Assembly: GCF_017052585.1 (NCBI RefSeq)
Contig: NZ_JAFFHZ010000001.1
Coordinates: 5,704,001-5,768,000 of the forward strand
DNA length: 64,000 bases
Source: Paenibacillus apiarius
GTDB taxonomy: Bacteria > Bacillota > Bacilli > Paenibacillales > Paenibacillaceae
Reading direction: 5' to 3'
This document shows positions 45,691 to 54,168 of this stretch, piece after piece. The notes under the pieces are model-generated. The model was not told the origin of the DNA and did not search any database. It saw only the letters and a list, made by a program, of their open reading frames with translations. The position numbers and the translations under genes were made by a program. Position 1 is the stretch's first letter; each line of letters begins with the position of its first letter.

Positions 45691-46742
45691 CGGTAACTGC
45701 CTACTTCATGAATCGATTTACTACCAGGCAGCTTTTCATCAGTTCGATGCTCTTACTGTTGGTGGGAAGCATTGTCGCAGCTAGTTCACCGGGCTTTACG
45801 CTGTTATTAACCGGACGATTGGTGCAGGCTGCAGGGGCCGGTATTATGATGCCATTACTAATGTCCGTAATTTACGAATTATTTCCCGTGAACAAACGGG
45901 GATCCGCAATGGGGATGATCGGTCTTACGATTGCATTCGCTCCGGCGATCGCTCCGTCTTTGGCCGGAATCGTGATCGAACATGTATCCTGGCGCTGGTT
46001 GTTTATAGGCATGATACCGCTGCTCGCTATCGTTATCCAATTATCTGCAAGGTATTTAACGAACGTATCCGAGACATCTAAGCCCAAAGCGGATATTCTC
46101 GGAATTGTATACTCCATCTTTGGGTTTGTAGGCATCCTATTCGGCTTTAGCAACGCAAGCAGCAGTGGATGGGGGAATACCGTCGTCTTGTCTTGTTTGA
46201 TTGGCGGGCGCGTGTTTGGCAATAGAACTTATGCAATGACGGCGATCATTAATACGTTGGTTACGATTATCATGTATGCTGACTTGATTTTACTTCCGTT
46301 ATACCTGCAAACAAGCAGGGGATACACGCCGCTTGAATCCGGATTGCTGCTGCTGCCCGGTGCGCTGTTAATGGCGATAATGTCACCGATTACCGGACGT
46401 TTATTCGATAAGCCCGGTGCTAAAGTGCTTATGTTAACGGGGCTTGTATTTGTCATTTTAGCGGTATGGGGAATCACAAATCATGGCTCGGCTGTTACGA
46501 ATACGGTTCGGCAAGTGGCCGGCGCCATCGGCACCGCGCTTGTCGTGACGGTGATGACGATGAGTGCCAGCCATCATGCAGCTGATTTGAGTCAATCTGG
46601 GGCGTCATGCTCACAAGCCCACCTTGCGAAGGAGTCATCCATCCTAGGCACGAGCGATACGTTTATGTATATTTTCACTGTGGGCATCATCGCATTCGTT
46701 CTGACTTTATTCTTGCCCAAGCGCAAATCAAACTCTGCGTAA
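45690..46742 (+). pseudogene. DHA2 (EmrB/LmrB-type) MFS exporter, truncated and internally deleted
   Basis: Coherent homology begins at IPVTAYFMNRFTTRQ, which corresponds to the second or third membrane helix of a 14-helix drug exporter, so the start is lost. RLVQAAGAGIMMPL and the motif C-like region are intact. Two in-frame gaps are visible: before RVFGNRTYAM, where a helix is missing, and before HGSAVTNTVRQVAGAIGTAL, where about 70 residues are missing. An apparent TTG/GTG-started frame from 45666 exists but the protein would lack essential helices. Confidence 0.75.
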
Positions 46743-47111
46743 GAGTTGTCTCAAGCGCAGGATCCTAACAGGGCAAACGCATAAGGCTCGTCGATTCCGA
46801 TGTTGGTTCTGTAAAATGGGACGATTGTTGAGAATGGGAAACATGACACATTGTTATTGGCGGTAATAAGAAAGCATTTTAATTTATAGCTGATTAGCTA
46901 TTATCATCTGTATACATTGACTTTGTATTCGTAGGTACTCGCAAAAAGGGCTTCGCAGTCCCGAAACCCTTTTTTATGTTCCGCGCATACTATCCAAACA
47001 GAGACAATATGTTTATTTATTGAAGTCTATTCCCCGCTATCCACTCTATCCACTACATTACACTGTATTCTATTTTCGATTTAACTAAATCATGATGCAA
47101 GGAGCGATACT
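46743..47111. other. Intergenic region, only a terminator seen
   Basis: Apart from the hairpin at 46942-46977 no gene or clear promoter was found before the ATG at 47112. Confidence 0.5.
46942..46977. terminator. Rho-independent terminator
   Basis: AAAAAGGGCTTCG and CGAAACCCTTTTT arms around a short loop. Confidence 0.8.
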
Positions 47112-48953
47112 ATGGCATATGCATGGCAGGCGCGTCACGGACTTTCGTCCGCGCAGTATCAAGCGGAATTTAATTCCCTACTCTCTCAGGGCTATCGACT
47201 CATCGACATTAACGGTTACAGTGTGGGTGGGGTCGATCGTTATGCCGCTATTTGGGAGAAGTCTCCAGGTTATGAGTGGCAAGCGCGGCACGGACTATCC
47301 TCGGCGGAACATCAAACGTTATTTGCGACCCTTACTTCCCAAGGATACCGTCCGATATGCGTTAGCGGCTATGAAGTAGCTGGTACCGATCGCTATGCAT
47401 CACTCTGGCATAAAATAAACGGCCCCGAGTGGCGCGCTCGCCATGGAATGACCCCAGCTCAATATCAAGCCGAATTTGACTCCCTGGCGTCGCAAGGATT
47501 TCGGCCAGTTGATGTGTGCGGGTATACGGTTGCCGGGCAGCCACGATTTGCAGCCATTTGGGATAAATCTCAAATTCCGAATTGGACCGCTGGCCATGGC
47601 CTGAATGCTGCCGAGTACCAGTCAGAGTTCACGCACTGGAGTAGTCAGGGATTTTTACTATGGCGCGTAAGTGGCTATGAGGTTGCTGGGCAAAACTTTT
47701 ATGCAGCAATTTGGATCAAAGGTCCCAGCCTCACTTGGTGGTCACGCCACGGATTATCTGCTGCCGATTATCAGACGGAGTTTCATTCCATGTTGGCCCG
47801 AGGGTTCCGTTTGGTTAAAGTTAACGGATACCCCTTGCATGGAGAAGCACGGTACGCAGCGATATGGCACAAGCCATATTTGTCTGACGACGATCAGTCA
47901 TTTATCCGCCAGACTGTAACAACCTTTATGAACAATCATATGGTTCCAGGAGCCTCCCTAGCTCTCACTCAATTTGGACGACTCGTCTTTGCTCAAGGAT
48001 ATGGCCTCGCCAACCAAGCTACGAATGAACCGGTCACGACTAGCACCCTATTTAGAATTGCCAGTGTTTCGAAACCGATTACTTCAGCAGCAGTATTCAA
48101 ATTAATTGAAGCTGGGTTGTTAAATCTGGGGGACAGAGTGTTTGGCACAAATGCCATCCTCGGTACCACTTACGGAACACAGCCGTATAGCGCGAATATT
48201 AATCAAATTACCGTGCAGCATCTTCTGGAACACACTAGCGGGTGGGCGCGGTCGCAAGATCCAATGTTCGGCCATTTCAATTTAAATCAACACGAGCTAA
48301 TTACATGGATGCTAGATAACTCACCGTTAACTTTTGTGCCAGGTCAGACATTCGATTATCTCAACTTCGGTTATTGTGTGCTCGGACGAGTCATTGAACG
48401 AGTTTCGGGTGCTTCCTATGCTGATTACGTCCGACAGCACGTTCTCGCTCCCTGCGGGATTTCGGATATGCACATTGCTGGCGATACTCTCGCAGACCGC
48501 CGATCCAACGAAGCTGTGTACTATACACAGAGCGGCTGGAATCCGTATGCAATCAGAGTGTCTCGCATGGATGCGCACGGAGGATGGATCGCGTCTGCAA
48601 CTGATCTGGCCCGTTTCCTCGTTCGGGTAGATCGCTTCCCTACTAAGCCGGATATTTTATCTAGCGGTTCTCTCGCAACGATGTACACACCAACGATCGC
48701 AAGTAGGGCCGATGGCAGCCCTGCTAACTATGCTAAGGGATGGAACATCCACCCTTCAGGTAATTACTGGCATGACGGTGATATACCAGGCACTGCTTCA
48801 ATTGCTGTTCGAACAAATAACGGATATTGCTGGGCCGTATTGGTCAATTCACGTAACGATGCTCAATTACAGATAATGCGAACTGATCTTGACAACCTGA
48901 TGTGGACGATTGTCGGGCGCATTAGAGATTGGCCTTCGTTTGATTTGTTTTAA
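47112..48953 (+). CDS. Five-repeat (BTRD1-like) plus class C beta-lactamase domain protein, polyglycine-hydrolase-like
   Basis: 613 residues. Residues 4-258 are five tandem 51-residue repeats, each reading roughly WxARHGLSxAxYQxEFxSLxSQGYRxxxVxGYxVxGxxRYAAIWxK. This matches the structural repeat (BTRD1) of fungal polyglycine hydrolases. Residues 265-613 are a serine beta-lactamase-fold domain with SVSK (SxxK) near 318, YLNFGY (YxN) near 418 and HDGDIPG near 556. The fungal enzymes cut polyglycine linkers of plant chitinases; the same domain pair suggests a peptidase or esterase, but the substrate here is unknown. No signal peptide is visible, which is odd for a secreted virulence-type enzyme. 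AAGGAG lies nine bases before the ATG. Confidence 0.85.
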   Translation: MAYAWQARHGLSSAQYQAEFNSLLSQGYRLIDINGYSVGGVDRYAAIWEKSPGYEWQARHGLSSAEHQTLFATLTSQGYRPICVSGYEVAGTDRYASLWHKINGPEWRARHGMTPAQYQAEFDSLASQGFRPVDVCGYTVAGQPRFAAIWDKSQIPNWTAGHGLNAAEYQSEFTHWSSQGFLLWRVSGYEVAGQNFYAAIWIKGPSLTWWSRHGLSAADYQTEFHSMLARGFRLVKVNGYPLHGEARYAAIWHKPYLSDDDQSFIRQTVTTFMNNHMVPGASLALTQFGRLVFAQGYGLANQATNEPVTTSTLFRIASVSKPITSAAVFKLIEAGLLNLGDRVFGTNAILGTTYGTQPYSANINQITVQHLLEHTSGWARSQDPMFGHFNLNQHELITWMLDNSPLTFVPGQTFDYLNFGYCVLGRVIERVSGASYADYVRQHVLAPCGISDMHIAGDTLADRRSNEAVYYTQSGWNPYAIRVSRMDAHGGWIASATDLARFLVRVDRFPTKPDILSSGSLATMYTPTIASRADGSPANYAKGWNIHPSGNYWHDGDIPGTASIAVRTNNGYCWAVLVNSRNDAQLQIMRTDLDNLMWTIVGRIRDWPSFDLF

Positions 48954-49140
48954 AGCTCCAATTTATAAATCAACTAGCAAGAAAACTGTACGGTGAACTA
49001 ATATTGGTTCATCGTATAGAAGATATACGTGTGCTTTTCAAGAAGGGTGTAAGAGAGGAATGTAATTTGCCTATCCTTTACCTGTTATTGTTCAATGACA
49101 CAAAGTTACCCTCAACAGATTTATTTAGACCCTAAACGGG

Positions 49141-49182
49141 AAGTACCAGTACCTCTGTAGAGATGCTGGTGCTTTTTTGTTT
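49141..49182 (+). terminator. Terminator downstream of the repeat/beta-lactamase gene
   Basis: AGTACCAG and CTGGTGCT arms (one G-T pair) followed by a T-run. Confidence 0.75.
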
Positions 49183-49216
49183 TTTAAAATAGGAGAACAA
49201 CGACACAAACAATATA

Positions 49217-49255
49217 TTGACGCGCAAATGCAAAGTGTATATATTGTATATATAC
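49217..49255 (+). promoter_or_regulatory. Promoter and palindromic operator of the broken GntR/ABC operon
   Basis: TTGACG (49217-49222), 17 bp and TATATT (49240-49245). The -10 box lies within the palindrome GTATATAT and ATATATAC (49237-49255, 3-base centre), resembling YtrA-type operators. Confidence 0.6.
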
Positions 49256-49292
49256 GGTAGTCACTTGATTTACAGAAGTGAGGTGATGGAAC

Positions 49293-49466
49293 ATAAAAAT
49301 TATAACATCCAACGCATCGAGCGACCCGATTTACATTCAGATAATGAACCGGAATAGACGGAGCATCCTGAGTGGTGAATTACGTGCAGGGGACAGCCTC
49401 CTCTCCATTAAAAAGCTAAGGAATTGCAAGTGTTCGAGGAGGAAGAGACACCATGAATGCAATTGA
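49293..49466 (+). pseudogene. GntR (YtrA-like) regulator fragment without start codon
   Basis: Reads IKIITSNASSDPIYIQIMNR and ILSGELRAGDSLLSIKKL, the N-terminal winged helix of YtrA-type GntR proteins. A GAGGTGATGG site precedes an ATA where an ATG is expected. The frame ends after about 57 codons, so the rest of the protein is deleted. Confidence 0.7.
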
Positions 49467-50033
49467 ATTTCGCAATCTAACCAAAGTATACCCGGAATTA
49501 CAGTCGATAATATATCTTTGGACGTGAAACAAGGCTACATTACAGGTCTTATTAGTTCGAATGGCGTAAAAGCACCAAATTTAACAGCTATCTTGAACAA
49601 TTCGAGTTGTCCCCAAGAAGGAGAGCGCTGAGCTCCTATTCATGGATGAGCCGACCTCTAGACTTGATCCTGTGTTTAGAAGGGAAATGCTCGATCTGCT
49701 TGCGGAAACGATGATAGATATCAAAAACCATAACCATAATTTTCTGGTTACGCTGCCGATTAGCCGTAAACAACTTGTTCAACCCAAATACATATCAGCC
49801 ATCATTTATACACTTTTTGGAATCCTTGCTTCTTACGGGATTCACTCGATCGTTAAACTAGCAGTCCCAGAGCTTAACAAGCCAGACTATTCGGTCATGG
49901 ACATACTGGTTCCAGTAGGCATAAAGGCTTTAGCAGTAACCAAACGTTATTTATTATCCTGATCGGTATCTCGCTGTTATTCATTGCTTCCTACTTCTTA
50001 ACTGCAGCTCTGTTTACTAGAAAGGACTTATAA
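49453..50033 (+). pseudogene. ABC transporter remnant: ATPase fragments fused to the C-terminal half of an ABC-2 permease
   Basis: It begins MNAIEFRNLTKVYPE, then after a frameshift DNISLDVKQGYITGLI with a decayed Walker A (SSNGVKAPN where GPNGAGKST is expected). Next comes the Walker B piece LLFMDEPTSRLDP (near 49632), fused in frame to permease sequence IKNHNHNFLVTLPISRKQLVQ. A second shift is needed to reach the permease end LFIASYFLTAALFTRKDL at 50033. Deletions and shifts rule out function. Confidence 0.75.
49708..49754 (+). repeat. 47-bp direct repeat, copy 1 (one mismatch to 52007-52053)
   Basis: Encodes MIDIKNHNHNFLVTL of the permease remnant and repeats at 52007-52053 within a second permease fragment. 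Confidence 0.85.
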
Positions 50034-50084
50034 GAGTCACTGTTGCATGATCAAAAAATATACGAAAAGGGGAGATAGGAAAGG

Positions 50085-50375
50085 ATGCATACTCAAAAAG
50101 GTCGTCCTATTCGAATAAAAGGCTGGATGATGACCCTTGGGGGATTACTTCTTTTACAGATCTTTTTTATCGTCTGTGATATGAATTCGTGGTCACAGTA
50201 CAGAGAATTCAAACCAGGAACATTGATTGGTGAAATTGTTCATTCGACGCTATTTACAGAATGGTTCACTCCATACAATATACCGGAATTTAATGTATTT
50301 ACCGCGTTTTTTGCCGTTACTTTACTCCCGTCTGCACTAATAGGTGCTATAAAGGACATCTTTTCAAGAAAATGA
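50085..50375 (+). CDS. Small membrane protein, possibly YfzA-like
   Basis: 96 residues with two predicted membrane helices (about 15-31 and 71-87) joined by an extracytoplasmic loop rich in aromatic residues. The opening GWMMTLGGLLLLQIFFIV resembles YfzA-like proteins of bacilli from memory, a family of unknown function; the match is not certain. AAAGGGGAGATAGGAAAGG precedes the ATG. It lies inside the split ABC operon and 36 bp before a CPBP protease homologue, perhaps co-transcribed. Confidence 0.55.
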   Translation: MHTQKGRPIRIKGWMMTLGGLLLLQIFFIVCDMNSWSQYREFKPGTLIGEIVHSTLFTEWFTPYNIPEFNVFTAFFAVTLLPSALIGAIKDIFSRK

Positions 50376-50411
50376 ATCTACTCATGTTATTAATGAAAGG
50401 ACTGCGATGTA

Positions 50412-51284
50412 ATGCACTTGAGAGAAAATCAAAATATGAAATGGATACGTTTATTGCTCGCCGGATGGTCAACATTAGTTACTGCTCTGTTTCTAGCTTC
50501 ATCTTCTGGTGATGTTACGGTACAGTTGTTCGGCTCATCAAAGCATGCTCAATATTTGGTTAAGGGTCTTGTGATGAGTGGGCTGGTTGTTCCTATCATT
50601 TTGTATTTATATCCGCATGTCTATCGGATGACTGGTGTTAGACCCAAGACGCCGGTATATTCCTGGAAAAGGCTATATCACTTTATTACTGGGGTTCTCA
50701 TGGCCATTGCACTGGTTTCATTGGGTTTCATTATAGCCGGTTTTCAAGGGTGGATCGTCATTGAAAAATGGCATACCCCTGATCAGTGGTTTTTTACGCT
50801 GCTCATCAATATGTTATTTGCTTTTTTTTATGAAGCTTTGCCAGAGGAGATCGGATTGCGAGGTATGCTGTATGATGTCTTGCGTCATCGATTCGCCACT
50901 TGGTTATCCGTATTGATTCAAACTTTAATCTTTGTATCTGTCACTGTAGCAGTTGCCCAGATTCAAGCGCTCGTTGGACTTGCTCCCGGAGTATCCATTG
51001 ACATCTTTTATATTATATTAATCCTATGTTTTGGAATATGTTTGCAGTTGCTTCGTCTATGGACCGGGAGTCTCTGGGCATCGATTGGTTTTCACCTCGC
51101 CTACTTGGAAATCATGAGGTTTGTCATCTGGCCGCATCAATATGGCGCACCGCCAATTATAACCTACCACGAATCAGGGCCTGGACTCGCCTGGTTAATC
51201 TCTGCCAGTATGATTATTGTTGGGGGCATCATTGCATCACTCGTTATACTAGGTACGAAGCGTTTTATACGGAAAAGCACATAA
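50412..51284 (+). CDS. CPBP-family intramembrane metalloprotease homologue
   Basis: 290 residues with seven or eight membrane helices. The CPBP/Abi motif 1 is EALPEEIGLRG near 140 (EExxxR) and the late motif WASIGFHLAY near 221 supplies a His; the usual FxxxH motif between them is replaced by FVSVTVAVAQ, so a metal ligand may be missing. Family members cleave prenylated or bacteriocin-related membrane proteins or give immunity. AAAGGA lies nine bases before the ATG. It may be co-transcribed with the small membrane protein upstream. Confidence 0.8.
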   Translation: MHLRENQNMKWIRLLLAGWSTLVTALFLASSSGDVTVQLFGSSKHAQYLVKGLVMSGLVVPIILYLYPHVYRMTGVRPKTPVYSWKRLYHFITGVLMAIALVSLGFIIAGFQGWIVIEKWHTPDQWFFTLLINMLFAFFYEALPEEIGLRGMLYDVLRHRFATWLSVLIQTLIFVSVTVAVAQIQALVGLAPGVSIDIFYIILILCFGICLQLLRLWTGSLWASIGFHLAYLEIMRFVIWPHQYGAPPIITYHESGPGLAWLISASMIIVGGIIASLVILGTKRFIRKST

Positions 51285-51361
51285 TTCGAACCGATTCGCT
51301 TTTATAAATGAATTGAATCATTGTTCAACAATCAGGCGCGATTGTGCATAAAACAAATTTA

Positions 51362-51402
51362 TAAAAGTCGATTCCTTATCGTACTGGGAATCGACTTTTT
51401 TA
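51362..51402. terminator. Bidirectional terminator
   Basis: Perfect 13-bp stem AAAAGTCGATTCC and GGAATCGACTTTT with T-runs. Confidence 0.88.
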
Positions 51403-51479
51403 GGTGAAAATCTGCTTAGTGTATGTCTTTCGCGTTTTGTTGGTAGGACCCCTACGTATAGAATATTCATTGACCTTCT

Positions 51480-51645
51480 TTCACAAACATAACAATACGC
51501 GTTGAGCGTTACAATATAATCAGCACGGTTTAATATCTCTGGATCAATGACATCCCGAGTATGATTGCTGATATCTACGCCAGCTTCTTTCATCACTTGA
51601 AGGCTCTTGGATTTAACCCATGGGCTTCAGAACCTGCGCTTAGAG
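51480..51645 (-). pseudogene. arsC-type arsenate reductase fragment
   Basis: [13 protein letters not shown] in one frame is followed, after a one-base shift, by [30 protein letters not shown], the middle of a thioredoxin-coupled ArsC. The N-terminal catalytic loop and the C-terminus are lost; the frame continues into unrelated sequence to 51318. Confidence 0.7.
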
Positions 51646-51656
51646 ATACGCAATCG

Positions 51657-51855
51657 TGAAGGGCGACTTACAACTGCTTGATTCAGATATTCGAAATAAA
51701 TTTGTCGGGATTCGTGAGACAGCTGTTGGTTTTGAGGGCTTAGTAGATAATAGGCAGGAGGCCTAACGGTGTTTAGGAATTATGCTGTTTTGGACAAACC
51801 AACCTTAGAAGACATCATCTATTTCACCGCCAAGGGAGGACGCATTCATGCTTAA
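51657..51855 (+). pseudogene. ABC ATPase C-terminal fragment
   Basis: LLDSDIRNKFVGIRETAVGFEGLVDN, then a stop and one-frame shift, then VLDKPTLEDIIYFTAKGGRIHA and TAA. This is the C-terminal end of a YtrB-like ATPase; the front half is missing. The stop overlaps the ATG of the permease fragment, as in an intact operon. Confidence 0.7.
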
Positions 51856-52072
51856 CTTGCTTCGTAAAGACTTCATCGCTTTAAAAACCTTACTATGGAC
51901 GAGTATCTTGTATCTCGCTGTATTCAGTACCGTTTTTATACCCAAGCTTCAATCGTCTATTCACCTTGTAGGTATCTATACAGCTTTCGCCACACTTAGT
52001 CTCGGTACGATGATAGAGATCAAAAACCATAACCATAATTTTCTGGTTACGCTTCCTGTTAAGCGCAAATAA
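51848..52072 (+). pseudogene. ABC-2 type permease, N-terminal fragment
   Basis: 74 codons: MLNLLRKDFIALKTLLWTS with the first two membrane helices and then IKNHNHNFLVTLPVKRK and a stop. Intact relatives have four more helices. The end of the fragment is the second copy of the 47-bp repeat also found in the remnant at 49.7 kb. Confidence 0.7.
52007..52053 (+). repeat. 47-bp direct repeat, copy 2
   Basis: Matches 49708-49754 with one mismatch. Confidence 0.85.
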
Positions 52073-52312
52073 CTATCCTTATTTTAAGTCAAATCAGTGG
52101 TACAATGTAGTTCCTTCGCTAGATGAAAAAAGGCTGAGAAAGAAGATGTTTTAATGTGTGCTGCATTTTGGAGCAATGAGAGCGGGGAAGTTCTACCTAT
52201 TCAGAGGGGTTCAGCAAGTTGCCTCCACATTTGGATTTGTAGTACGATGATAATGAATCCAAGTAATGGAAAATATGTAGCTCGTATTTACAGAGGATAG
52301 GAGTGTTACTAC

Positions 52313-53092
52313 ATGCTGACGCCACTGAAGGATAAGACGGTCGTCGTGACCGGAGCCAGCAAAGGAATTGGCAAAGGAATTGCAAGAACCTTCGCCGCAC
52401 AGGGGGCGAAAGTCGCAGTCGTCGCACACAGCCTGACGAAAGCGGAGGAAACCGCGGTGGAAATCCGGGAGAACGGAGGCGTTGCTCATGCCTTCCAAGG
52501 CAATGTCGCCGATTTGGAGTCGATGAAGTGCGTTGCGAGCGAGACGGCCGGTACTTTCGGGGGGATCGACGTGCTGTGCGCCAATGCCGGTATTTTTCCG
52601 AATGCGCCGATTGAGGAGATGACCGGCGAGCATTGGGATCATGTGATGAACACGAATGCACGCGGGACGCTGTTTTCCCTTCAAGCCTGCCTGCCCTTTC
52701 TGAAGAAAGCGGAATACGGCCGGATCATTGTTACCTCTTCTATTACGGGGCCGGCCACCGGCTATGCCGGATGGTCGCACTACGGCGCAAGCAAAGCCGC
52801 TCAGCTTGGATTCATGCGCAGTGCGGCGCTCGAACTCGCGCGTTACAACATTACAATTAACGCCGTCATGCCCGGCAACATTATGACGGAAGGCTTGGAA
52901 GGCCTTGGAGACCATTATCTGCAGGCGATGACGGCATCCATCCCGCTCAAGCGGCTCGGAAGCGTCGAAGATATCGCTTACGCCGCTCTCTTTTTGGCTT
53001 CGAAGGAAGCAGGTTATATTACGGGCCAAACCATCATCGTTGATGGCGGTCAGATTATTCCAGAAAGTCTGGAAGCGATGGGGCAAACCTGA
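52313..53092 (+). CDS. Short-chain dehydrogenase/reductase, FabG-like
   Basis: 259 residues, classical SDR. Cofactor motif TGASKGIGKGIA near 13, NAG in LCANAGIFPN near 90, catalytic Ser in VTSSITG near 141, YxxxK as YGASKAA near 158 and the C-terminal ITGQTIIVDGGQ near 238. The layout is that of 3-oxoacyl-ACP reductase, but stand-alone copies often act on sugars or ketones, so the substrate is open. AGAGGATAGGAG precedes the ATG. GC-richer than the flanking remnants; a stable gene within a decaying stretch. Confidence 0.9.
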   Translation: MLTPLKDKTVVVTGASKGIGKGIARTFAAQGAKVAVVAHSLTKAEETAVEIRENGGVAHAFQGNVADLESMKCVASETAGTFGGIDVLCANAGIFPNAPIEEMTGEHWDHVMNTNARGTLFSLQACLPFLKKAEYGRIIVTSSITGPATGYAGWSHYGASKAAQLGFMRSAALELARYNITINAVMPGNIMTEGLEGLGDHYLQAMTASIPLKRLGSVEDIAYAALFLASKEAGYITGQTIIVDGGQIIPESLEAMGQT

Positions 53093-53390
53093 TTCGATTA
53101 CCATACGAAACATTTCATCATGAACCTCTGCTGGCCGAGCTCAATGTAATCATCATATCATATGTATATCTGGACATATCCGTTTTAGAAGAGAAGAGCT
53201 CAAATTGATAAGGGCTGAAGCCGCGATCAGGCAGCGGAAATAGAATAGAAAAAGCCTTCATACTGCCACACAAACGTAGAACCTCCAACGTCACGATTTA
53301 TCGCGATGCTGGAGGTTCTTCGATGGTTCATGCTCAATAGACGGTACTGGCGCGGCGCTGCTTCGTCTTCCACGCCGCAATGAAGAACGC
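53093..53390. other. Intergenic region with one strong hairpin
   Basis: AGAACCTCCA (53278-53287) and TGGAGGTTCT (53310-53319) form a perfect 10-bp stem with TTCG after it, possibly a terminator of the FabG-like gene or the end of a lost mobile element. No gene seen. Confidence 0.45.
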
Positions 53391-53597
53391 TACAGGGAGC
53401 AGAAAAACTCGACATTCTCCTGTGCCGACAAATCGAGATAGATGGCCAGCTCCTGCGGTACAAGGCCAATATTGGCCGACCATTAATCGATCGTTTTGCC
53501 GTCCACGAATACGATGTGTCCCTGATCGAAGTCCAGTAACCCTGTGACGGCATGGATCGTCGAGCTCTTGCCGGCACCGTTCGAACCAGTATAATCC
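53391..53597 (-). pseudogene. ABC transporter ATPase fragment
   Basis: Read on the minus strand: SNGAGKSSTIHAVTGLLDFD (Walker A), DGKTID, a stop, then ANIGLVPQELAIYLDLSAQE with the Q-loop. Start, signature motif and Walker B are gone. Confidence 0.7.
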
Positions 53598-53704
53598 ACT
53601 TAAGTTTACTTAACAACAAATTGTTTCCTTGAGCAAACATTTGATTTCCCAAAAGAAAATGGAAGGCAGCAATAAAGACTGAGGCCAAAAAACCAGGACA
53701 TATC

Positions 53705-53768
53705 TTGACAATTTGTATACAATTGTATACAATCAACATCACAATTAAGTGTATATAATTGTATACAA
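53705..53768 (+). promoter_or_regulatory. Promoter with three TTGTATACAA palindromes
   Basis: TTGACA (53705-53710), 17 bp and TACAAT (53728-53733). The 10-bp palindrome TTGTATACAA occurs at 53713-53722, 53723-53732 and 53759-53768: twice inside the promoter and once in the untranslated leader, a tight repressor arrangement. The regulator is not encoded next to it. Confidence 0.75.
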
Positions 53769-53784
53769 ATGGAGGGATCTTATA

Positions 53785-54168
53785 ATGAGAAATGAAAAAT
53801 TTAACGACTTTAAGAAAGAGGGGCATCATCGTGGCGAGCGGCACAAGGGAAGAGGCGGTTCACATCAACATGGACCAAAAACTTTCCGTCGAGGGAGGGC
53901 ACTTGCTTTTTTAGAGATGATGAATCTTAAGCGTTCAACCATTAAGCAACAGTTAGATCAACCCGAGTTTCAATCGATTCATCAAATTTTAGTCGGGGAA
54001 TTAAAAGCGATCGATATGGTAATCAACGAATTTATTGAGTTATTTGAAATTCACGAAAGTGAAGAAATGGAGATGCATAAAAATCAACACATGGAGACTT
54101 CTGTATCGGAGAATACAGACTCTATAGATAATGGTGAAAAAGGAAATGAATCCGATGAAGCAAATTAA
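53785..54168 (+). CDS. Small His/Arg-rich hypothetical protein
   Basis: 127 residues from ATG 53785, with GGAGGG eight bases upstream (an earlier in-frame ATG at 53749 lies in the operator). The N-terminal third is rich in His, Gly and Arg (GHHRGERHKGRGG then HQHG), which could bind metal or nucleic acid. The middle (45-100) is a predicted helical pair starting FRRGRALAFLEMMNLKR, and the end is acidic. I do not recognise the family. It is co-transcribed with, and overlaps by 14 bases, an O-methyltransferase gene, and is under a promoter packed with palindromes. Confidence 0.7.
   Translation: MRNEKFNDFKKEGHHRGERHKGRGGSHQHGPKTFRRGRALAFLEMMNLKRSTIKQQLDQPEFQSIHQILVGELKAIDMVINEFIELFEIHESEEMEMHKNQHMETSVSENTDSIDNGEKGNESDEAN

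Noticed and set aside
45666-46742. Functional MFS exporter from the GTG/TTG-started frame
   Set aside because: The first helices and two internal segments are missing and the apparent start lies in foreign-strand tetR sequence.
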